This document shows positions 58,440-64,000 of a DNA stretch of 64,000 nucleotides, in pieces. The stretch is taken from positions 9,920,001 through 9,984,000 of the forward strand of contig NZ_CP109055.1 in NCBI RefSeq assembly GCF_035975855.1, written 5' to 3'. Source of the DNA: Streptomyces sp. NBC_01304 (lineage in GTDB: Bacteria > Actinomycetota > Actinomycetes > Streptomycetales > Streptomycetaceae). How positions within the stretch are numbered: the first letter of the stretch is position 1; every line of letters starts with the position of its first letter. The notes beneath the pieces are model-generated. The model saw only the letters and a program-made list of their open reading frames with translations, had not been told where the DNA came from and searched no databases. Made by a program: the position numbers and the translations under genes.

Positions 58440-58769
58440 TCACGGCAGTACCCCGCTGATGTGTGCCAGTGCCCGCGCCACACGCGCACTGGCCTGTGTG
58501 TGCCAGGCGAACTCCGCATCGGACATGTGGATCGGACCCGACCGGGCCAGGCTGTTCGCCTCCATCAACAGGGCACGGTTTTCCAGACGCTGGCGTCCGT
58601 CCAGCTGCTCGCCCAGGGCTTTCAGATCGGCGAGCAGGCGCATAGCCCTCGGGGTGACCTGGGCCCGGTCGGGGACACTGAGGCGCACGGCCAACACCCA
58701 GTCGATGTCACGCCGCAACTGCTCGACATCAAGGTCTGTACTCGTCTGCTCGTCGCTCACGATGCTCAC
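58440..58769 (-). CDS. DUF6415-like helical protein
   Basis: 109 residues, all helical (DLDVEQLRRDIDWVLAVRLS, RAMRLLADLKALGEQLDGRQ, FAWHTQASARVARALAHISG). This pattern matches DUF6415, a family common next to XRE regulators in Streptomyces. It lies just downstream of the XRE gene on the same strand. Function unknown. Confidence 0.65.
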   Translation of the reverse strand: MSIVSDEQTSTDLDVEQLRRDIDWVLAVRLSVPDRAQVTPRAMRLLADLKALGEQLDGRQRLENRALLMEANSLARSGPIHMSDAEFAWHTQASARVARALAHISGVLP

Positions 58770-58832
58770 CGCGGTTGCCCCTCTACGCCGTCCCTTGGTG
58801 GAGACACGACCTTAAAGGCGTACGGATACGGC

Positions 58833-58882
58833 GACAGGTACAGCCGCTACCCCCTCACCGAGGGGTACAGACTGGACCTGTC
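58833..58882 (-). terminator. Nested hairpin downstream of the XRE gene
   Basis: GACAGGT (58833-58839) pairs with ACCTGTC (58876-58882), enclosing an inner stem TACCCC (58848-58853) with GGGGTA (58862-58867). It directly follows the XRE stop on the minus strand. Confidence 0.5.
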
Positions 58883-58888
58883 GTGACC

Positions 58889-60121
58889 TCATGCGGCGAG
58901 CGGGGCGCCGATCTTCTGCCGCAGATAGCGGGCATCCGCACGCAGCAACTTCGGGCCCCGCGTCTCCAGCTCACCGACGATGCCCCGAGTGAACAGGTTG
59001 TAGCGGATGGTCTCCGGCGACTCTTCGTGCGCCATCTTCAGCAGGGACACGGCCGCTACATCGTTCTTCGCCAGATGGTGAGCGCGTGCGGCCTCGATGA
59101 GATGGAAGCTGCGGCGGGTCGCCGACGGGATCGTCTCGACGTCCACTTCGGTTGCCGCGACGGCCGGGCCGGACTGCACGAGATCCGTGTTCATCGTGAT
59201 CGCGTACGCATCCACCGTCCCCCGGCCGAAGATCAGCCACGGATGCGTGTACCCGGACCCCAGCTTTTTCGCAGCGTCGTCGGCCTGGTCCCAGAACCGT
59301 TCCGCGTCTCCCTTACGACCCACCTTCGCGAACGACAGAGCTCCGGCGAGATGCAGCAGACCCCACAACGCCTGTTCCTCCGGCGAGCGGTCCCGGTCGA
59401 GAAGACCGGCCGCTTTCATCGCCAGGTCCACGCGGGCCTCATGGCGTTCGCCGGCATCCCGGAAAACATGGTTCATGTACCAGGCCGCTGCTGCGATGGC
59501 GCGTGGACTGTCAGCATCCTGGGCGGCTGCCATGGCCCGATCGCCGGTGAGCATCACCAGTTCCGGCACCGGCTGGAACGACAGGTACAGCTGAGTGAGA
59601 TGGTAGGTCTGGGCGAGCTGGACCAGCACCTTGCGACGCTCGATGCCGTCGAGGACGTGGGAGGCGTGCTGCAGGTCCGCCAACAGGTCGGGCAGCAGCA
59701 TCGAAATCCGTGTGCGGTGATCGTAGGGGCCGTGCCACAACTTCCACGCCTCATGTACCCGGGACGTGAGCTCAGCGACCGTGGGCGGCGCCGTGTCGGG
59801 CGGGGTGAGGGTGAACGTGGTCAACGCTTCACGGACAACGGGCAAAGCTTGGTGGGCGGCCTTGGTGTACGTGGAGGCAGACAATCGTTCATCTCCCGTG
59901 AGCTCCGCCAGATCGGACACGTTCAACACGTCTGCCAGCGACAACAGCATGGGCAGGCGCGGAACGCCGAGACGGCCGTTCTCGATTCCCTTGACCCACT
60001 CGGAGCTGCGTCCGACCAGGCCGCCGAGGACGGGACGAGTCATGCCGCGGATTTCACGCGCACGGCGAACGCGGTCCCCAAATGTGCGAGGGGGGTTCGG
60101 AGGTTCATGCTGCTCGGGCAT
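58889..60121 (-). CDS. XRE-family regulator with C-terminal TPR-like domain
   Basis: 410 residues. HTH_3 domain at about 12-70 (FGDRVRRAREIRGMTRPVLG, RSSEWVKGIENGRLGVPRLP), then a helical repeat domain (YLSFQPVPELVMLTGDRAMA, EEQALWGLLHLAGALSFAKV, SFHLIEAARAHHLAKNDVAA). This architecture is common in Streptomyces and resembles peptide-sensing regulators. Terminator-like hairpins lie on both sides, so it forms its own unit. Confidence 0.85.
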   Translation of the reverse strand: MPEQHEPPNPPRTFGDRVRRAREIRGMTRPVLGGLVGRSSEWVKGIENGRLGVPRLPMLLSLADVLNVSDLAELTGDERLSASTYTKAAHQALPVVREALTTFTLTPPDTAPPTVAELTSRVHEAWKLWHGPYDHRTRISMLLPDLLADLQHASHVLDGIERRKVLVQLAQTYHLTQLYLSFQPVPELVMLTGDRAMAAAQDADSPRAIAAAAWYMNHVFRDAGERHEARVDLAMKAAGLLDRDRSPEEQALWGLLHLAGALSFAKVGRKGDAERFWDQADDAAKKLGSGYTHPWLIFGRGTVDAYAITMNTDLVQSGPAVAATEVDVETIPSATRRSFHLIEAARAHHLAKNDVAAVSLLKMAHEESPETIRYNLFTRGIVGELETRGPKLLRADARYLRQKIGAPLAA

Positions 60122-60190
60122 ACTGGCTCCTGTTCTGACCTAGACACTCAGAACGGTACAGCGGGCCTTAACTCCGGGTCATCGCTTCGC

Positions 60191-60224
60191 ACTTCGCCTC
60201 CTGAACGCAGTCAGGAGGCGAAGT
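60191..60224. terminator. Perfect 14-bp hairpin terminator
   Basis: ACTTCGCCTCCTGA (60191-60204), loop ACGCAG, TCAGGAGGCGAAGT (60211-60224), with CGTTTT following on the plus strand. It lies between the minus-strand gene at 60231 and the XRE start, and probably ends the tail-gene transcript. Confidence 0.75.
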
Positions 60225-60230
60225 CGTTTT

Positions 60231-60563
60231 CTACTGCTGTCGGGTGGGCCAGTGCCAGGTACCCGGCTCGAACTTCGGCCCCCGGTCAGGGGTGTCCGTG
60301 CAGTGCACCCACGTATCGGGGCGGCCTGGCCGGCTGGTGCCCTGATGCTCCGATACGGCCTCGGTGTGCTGGCCGGTCATGGTCTTGATGAACAACACCT
60401 GTTGCGCGTCGGATGGGTCGTGGCTGCCGATTTCGACGGCCACGACCTCAGCGGCCCGGCACGTCGGCGGATACACGCCGTCCGCCGATCCTCGAGATAC
60501 GTAGTGGACATCCGAGCCGATGTAAACGGGGCGGGGCGGGAGTGGCCCGGGGTTGTCGTTCAC
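60231..60563 (-). CDS. Phage-type hypothetical protein
   Basis: 110 residues (PVYIGSDVHYVSRGSADGVY, AAEVVAVEIGSHDPSDAQQV, GTWHWPTRQQ). Beta-rich and Trp-ended; no family recognised. Ten bases after the tail-type gene and probably in the same transcript. Confidence 0.6.
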   Translation of the reverse strand: MNDNPGPLPPRPVYIGSDVHYVSRGSADGVYPPTCRAAEVVAVEIGSHDPSDAQQVLFIKTMTGQHTEAVSEHQGTSRPGRPDTWVHCTDTPDRGPKFEPGTWHWPTRQQ

Positions 60564-60573
60564 TGGGGGCCTT

Positions 60574-63500
60574 TCATTCGGGGGTGTTGTCGGACACGTT
60601 GGTCATGTCCTCGGCGTACAGGTCGGATTGGGTGGACTGGGCTGCGCTCCACCGGTTGTGGCGGATCTCCACGGCGGGGGATTTCACGGCGTGGATGACG
60701 TTCGTGCCCCAGTTGCCGGCGGAGTGGTTGTCGAGGATGCGGATGTTGGTGGCGGTCAGGGTGATCGGTACCGGGTCGACGACAGGCTGAGTGCCTGTCG
60801 GATCGGGCGCGTACCGGGAGTAGGGCTGGTTGATGGAGATGGCCGCGTACTGGCATCCGGTGCGCCCGGTGTCCTGCAGCGTGTTCTTCTCGATGAGGAC
60901 GTTGTTGACGGTGTTGAACGCGGCCTTCGTGCCCAGGGAGTGGACGAGGATGCATCCCTTGGTGCCGTCGTCCAGCGTCCCGACCTTGGGGTGATCGTGG
61001 CTGGACGCGAACTGGTTGCCCCGGATGATCACGCCGTCGCAGTGCATGATCCGTACCGCGGCGCCGAGGTAGTCGGTGACCGTGTTGCCCTCGATCAGGA
61101 TGCTTGTGTGCCGGGGAGTAGCGGCGGGGTAGGTGTGGGCGCCGACGAATACCCCGTACGGGCCTGCGGTGTTGGACGGGCCGACCCAGCAGTCCCTGAC
61201 CTTGAGGCCCGTGGTGGGGGTGCCGTCGGCGGCCCCACCAGCTCCGGAGCCCTTGAAGCTGTGGTCGATCTGGATCGCTTCGACGTAGGGCCAGCCTTCG
61301 TTACGCCAGTGCGTTCCGGGCGCCCAGGGGAAGTCGTGGGTCTCGTCGCCTGGGATGTAGCCCTCGAAGCGGCATTTTTCGACGAGAACATTTTTGTTGC
61401 CGGTGGAGTCGATGACGTGGTTTTCGAACTGGTTGAGAAATCGGACGTTGCGGAACGTTCCGGAGGCGGCGTGGGACAATGTGACCATGGTGTAGCCCCA
61501 GTTATGGGCTGCGGCCACGGCCCCGTTGCCGTCGAACGTGCCTCCCTCAATGACCCAGCCGGAGTCGCCGTCGTAGCCGCCGAAGGTGTCGTTCTTGTCG
61601 AAGTTCGCGACGACCATGTAATGCCCTTGGCGGCGGATCACCGCGCCGTCGTCGAGGAGCATGTGCACCCCGGTACGGATCTTGAACATTGGTGTCCTGC
61701 CGCTGCCAGGCTGGTCCTTGACGCAGTACACGCCGTCCGGGACACGGACCTTGCCCCGGCCCTGGGCGTGGACGGTATCGATCGCCTTCTGGATGGCGCG
61801 CGAGTTGGCCTCAGCGACCGCGTCCGTGACGGTGTCGCCCGCAGTGGCGCCGACGTCGTTGATCCACACGTCCTGATCGGAGTCCGCCTCATTGTCGGAC
61901 ACGTTCGTCATGTCGTCCGAGACGATGGAGTCGCCGGAAAGGACCGACTGCCGCCACCGGTTGTGCCGGATCTCCACGCCCGGAACGTGCGCCGACGAGA
62001 TGACCGCAGTGCCCTGGTGGCGGGCCACATGGTTGGACATGACGTGCACGTTCCGGCACGTCTGGCCGACCAGGAACAGGCGCACGCTGCCGTCGGCGTT
62101 GTAGTGCCGCCACGGCTCATTGATGCTGATGGCCGCGTACTGGCAGTTGGGGTTGCCGCTGTCCTGGATGCGGTTTTTCTCGATCCGAATGTTGCTGGTG
62201 GGATGGGATTCCCAGCCGGTGAAGTACGGAGAGTGCACGATGATCGCGCCCTTGCTGCCCTCATCGATCCGCCCCAGCTTCGGGTGATCGTGGCTGGATG
62301 CGAGCACGTTGTTGCGGATCAACGCACCGTCCACACCGATGAGTCGCACACCCGCGCCGAGGTAGTCGGCGACCGTGTTGTTCTCCACCGTCACGTTGCG
62401 GTAGGTGGGCCCGTCCTTGATGCCGGCCGCGTGCCCGCCGACGAACACGGGCCACGGGCCTTGGGTGTCTGAGGGGCCCGTCCAGCAGTCGCGGACGGTC
62501 AGTCCGTCGGTGGGGGTGCCGTCGTGCGCACCGCCTGCGCCTCCGGCCTTCAAGGCGCGGTCGATTTGGATGGCTTCGATGTAGGGCCAGCCGTGCGTGC
62601 CCCACACGGTGCCCGCCCACTCGCCCGAAGTGGCCTCGTTGGGCGGCAGGTAGCCCTCGAAGCGGCAGTCTTCGACGAGTAGGTCTTTGTTGCCGGTGGA
62701 GTCGACGGCATGGTTGCCGTACACGTTCAGGAAGCGGACGCCGCGGATCGTGCCGCCGCGTGAGTGGGAGAGTTCGAAGGTGGGGGAGTTCCAGTTCTTG
62801 GCCTTCATCATCGAACCGTTGGCGTCGATGGTTCCGCCCTCGATCGTCCAGTACGAGGGCCCGTCATACCCGCCGAAGGTGTCGGTGGGCCCGAAGGTGA
62901 CGACCATGGGGTACGGGGTGAATGCCCGCTGAATGACCGCGTCGTCGTCGAGGAGCAGGTGGACGCCCGTCTTCATGACCAGCATCGGCGTGCCGTACGT
63001 GCCGCCGCGTGAGGCGATGGCGAAGTTCCCGGCCGGGACCCGCACCGCGCCTTGGCCGCGTGCGGCGATTGTGTCGATGGCCTTCTGGATCGCGGCCGTG
63101 TTCGCCTGCGCGATCTCTAGCGTCGGCTGGTGGGTGTCGACAGCCCCGAAGTCGGTGATCCACACATCGTGATCGGGCAGGGGCGGTGTCACCCGGGATG
63201 CGTACTCGTCCTGCAGCGGATACGGCACCAAAGTGTGGCCGACGGCCTTGCCTTCCATCTGCGCCACGGTGTGCGTCGCCGCGCCCTCGGCGTTGCGGTA
63301 GCGGAACTCGAAGTGCACCGTCCGCGACCGGCCCGGCGGGATCCACATCGAGGCGTCCACCGTGCGGGTCTTGCGCCAGTCGAAACCGCCCGACCACACC
63401 GTCTGCGTCTCGTCCCAGCCGGGTACCGGCTCGTCGTCGTACCAGAAGCGGGTGTGGAAGACGGCGACGCCGTATTGGGGGATGTGGGCGTGGACGCGGA

Positions 63501-63822
63501 ACATGAGCAGGATTTCGGCGCGCATCGGCGCACACGAAGGGTTGTTGACCACGATCGGCTTGAATGTCGCGGTGCGGTGCGCTTTCGGTTTGACGTAGCC
63601 CCAGCCGCCTGCGGATTCCCAGTCCTGGTCGATGACGCCCATATCCCCGGGGGGCAGCCACAAGCCGTGCGGGTCGGCCATCAGCCCGTTGTCCTCGACC
63701 AGCTCGCCCGGATACGGCCACACTCCGGGGGCGGGGGCACGCAGCTGGAAATCGGCTGTCTCGTTGATCGTGAACGTGTTGGAGACACAGAGCTGGATCT
63801 GTGCGTTGTCCATCTGCGCCAT
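60574..63822 (-). CDS. Tail-associated-type protein with two tandem beta-helix domains
   Basis: 1082 residues from ATG 63822. Residues 1-215 form an N-terminal domain (FHTRFWYDDEPVPGWDETQT, SMWIPPGRSRTVHFEFRYRN). Then two homologous right-handed beta-helix halves follow (about 217-645 and 648-1082), each starting DVWI(T/N)D with (A/S)AIQKAIDT and ending HNRW with DDMTNVSDN or EDMTNVSDN. Pectate-lyase-3-type beta helices in phage tails recognise or cut surface polysaccharide. A longer in-frame reading to 63966 is possible. It lies next to a partial gene with a similar N-terminal domain. Confidence 0.82.
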   Translation of the reverse strand: MAQMDNAQIQLCVSNTFTINETADFQLRAPAPGVWPYPGELVEDNGLMADPHGLWLPPGDMGVIDQDWESAGGWGYVKPKAHRTATFKPIVVNNPSCAPMRAEILLMFRVHAHIPQYGVAVFHTRFWYDDEPVPGWDETQTVWSGGFDWRKTRTVDASMWIPPGRSRTVHFEFRYRNAEGAATHTVAQMEGKAVGHTLVPYPLQDEYASRVTPPLPDHDVWITDFGAVDTHQPTLEIAQANTAAIQKAIDTIAARGQGAVRVPAGNFAIASRGGTYGTPMLVMKTGVHLLLDDDAVIQRAFTPYPMVVTFGPTDTFGGYDGPSYWTIEGGTIDANGSMMKAKNWNSPTFELSHSRGGTIRGVRFLNVYGNHAVDSTGNKDLLVEDCRFEGYLPPNEATSGEWAGTVWGTHGWPYIEAIQIDRALKAGGAGGAHDGTPTDGLTVRDCWTGPSDTQGPWPVFVGGHAAGIKDGPTYRNVTVENNTVADYLGAGVRLIGVDGALIRNNVLASSHDHPKLGRIDEGSKGAIIVHSPYFTGWESHPTSNIRIEKNRIQDSGNPNCQYAAISINEPWRHYNADGSVRLFLVGQTCRNVHVMSNHVARHQGTAVISSAHVPGVEIRHNRWRQSVLSGDSIVSDDMTNVSDNEADSDQDVWINDVGATAGDTVTDAVAEANSRAIQKAIDTVHAQGRGKVRVPDGVYCVKDQPGSGRTPMFKIRTGVHMLLDDGAVIRRQGHYMVVANFDKNDTFGGYDGDSGWVIEGGTFDGNGAVAAAHNWGYTMVTLSHAASGTFRNVRFLNQFENHVIDSTGNKNVLVEKCRFEGYIPGDETHDFPWAPGTHWRNEGWPYVEAIQIDHSFKGSGAGGAADGTPTTGLKVRDCWVGPSNTAGPYGVFVGAHTYPAATPRHTSILIEGNTVTDYLGAAVRIMHCDGVIIRGNQFASSHDHPKVGTLDDGTKGCILVHSLGTKAAFNTVNNVLIEKNTLQDTGRTGCQYAAISINQPYSRYAPDPTGTQPVVDPVPITLTATNIRILDNHSAGNWGTNVIHAVKSPAVEIRHNRWSAAQSTQSDLYAEDMTNVSDNTPE

Positions 63823-63824
63823 GT

Positions 63825-64000
63825 TCAGGCCGCCTGGGGGAAGGGGACGAAAGCGATGCCGCACGGCCGCATCTCGATCGCCTGGATCCGTTGGATCACG
63901 TTGCCCTCCGCGTTCCTGTAGCGGAGGGCGGAGTGGATGGTGCGGGTCTGGCCGGGTTCCGCCCACGTGGAGCCGTCCACGATGAACGATTCACGCCACG
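63825..64000 (-). CDS. 3' end of a neighbouring gene, cut by the window edge
   Basis: Reading in from the edge, the last 57 codons before TGA at 63825-63827 give EPGQTRTIHSALRYRNAEGN and end RPCGIAFVPFPQAA. Part of this matches the N-terminal domain of the next gene (PPGRSRTVHFEFRYRNAEG), so the domain is duplicated between adjacent tail-type proteins. The stop lies two bases before the next ATG. Confidence 0.7.
   Translation of the reverse strand, partial: WRESFIVDGSTWAEPGQTRTIHSALRYRNAEGNVIQRIQAIEMRPCGIAFVPFPQAA

Larger units (their letters stand above)
40433..64000. mobile_element. Left part of an integrated phage-like element
   Basis: From the integrase onward gene size and style change sharply: more than 40 genes, mostly under 200 residues, many with 4-bp overlaps. 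Supporting phage features are a tyrosine integrase next to a chromosomal gene, a Rad52/Rad22-type annealing protein, a DUF6283 protein, excisionase-like HTH proteins, a ParA-like/partner pair, and a double beta-helix tail-type protein at the right edge. No capsid, portal or large terminase gene is in the window, so an integrative conjugative origin for parts of it is not excluded. The right junction lies beyond 64000. Confidence 0.8.

Noticed and set aside
58186..58443. 85-codon reading of the mini-protein frame
   Set aside because: No ribosome-binding site at 58443, while AAAGGGG lies right before ATG 58275; the upstream part looks like promoter sequence with a palindrome.

Overview
The window is high-GC actinobacterial DNA. 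GTG and TTG starts, stop/start overlaps of the ATGA and GTGA type, SARP regulators, AfsR-like proteins and DUF6283/DUF6415-type small genes all point to Streptomyces. It divides into four parts: an ordinary chromosomal left end (1-4110), a tightly packed minus-strand biosynthetic operon (about 4200-19830), a chromosomal stretch of regulators, transporters and redox enzymes (19940-40430), and the left portion of an integrated phage-like element that begins at a tyrosine integrase (40576) and runs off the right edge.

The main system is the operon read from 19665 down to 4204. In order of transcription it encodes: S-adenosylmethionine (SAM) decarboxylase (speH), an alanine-dehydrogenase-like enzyme, a class I methyltransferase, an NNMT/PNMT-like methyltransferase, a Rieske oxygenase, MtnB, MtnD, MtnC, an MtnE-type aminotransferase, MtnP, MetK, adenosine kinase, a TetR regulator, an MFS exporter, a tiny apparently frameshifted ORF, a SARP activator, and an MtnA-adenine phosphoribosyltransferase fusion. 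Together these supply every step of the universal 5'-methylthioadenosine (MTA) salvage cycle, plus re-synthesis of SAM and recovery of adenine and adenosine. MTA is not made by ordinary methyl transfer. The cluster therefore probably makes an exported metabolite through a step that takes the aminopropyl (or 3-amino-3-carboxypropyl) part of SAM, while recycling the methylthio and adenine parts. No canonical spermidine synthase is present, so one of the methyltransferase-fold proteins or the Rieske enzyme is the likely MTA-releasing enzyme. A three-heptad SARP box with canonical 11-bp phasing and an 8-bp gap to the -10 lies upstream of speH and ties the SARP to the operon.

The middle region carries a LuxR-type two-component system divergent from an ABC (FtsX-like) transporter, an M20 dipeptidase divergent from a geranylgeranyl-reductase-family flavoprotein, a deazaflavin-type nitroreductase divergent from a TetR gene with paired palindromic operators, a membrane-anchored HTH/ricin-like protein, small redox genes beside a 952-residue AfsR-like regulator, another SARP, and an MMPL exporter.

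The element from 40.5 kb on has an integrase, runs of very small translationally coupled genes, a Rad52/Rad22-type annealing protein, HTH proteins, a RelE-like ORF, a ParA-like/partner pair with an aberrant P-loop, and, on the minus strand at the right, a large protein with two tandem beta-helix domains and the 3' end of a related neighbour, probably tail-associated. It also holds three hairpin repeats resembling type I-E CRISPR repeats without cas genes, a 41-bp inverted repeat forming a duplicated divergent promoter, and several mini-proteins of about 30 residues. No tRNA or rRNA gene was seen anywhere in the window.
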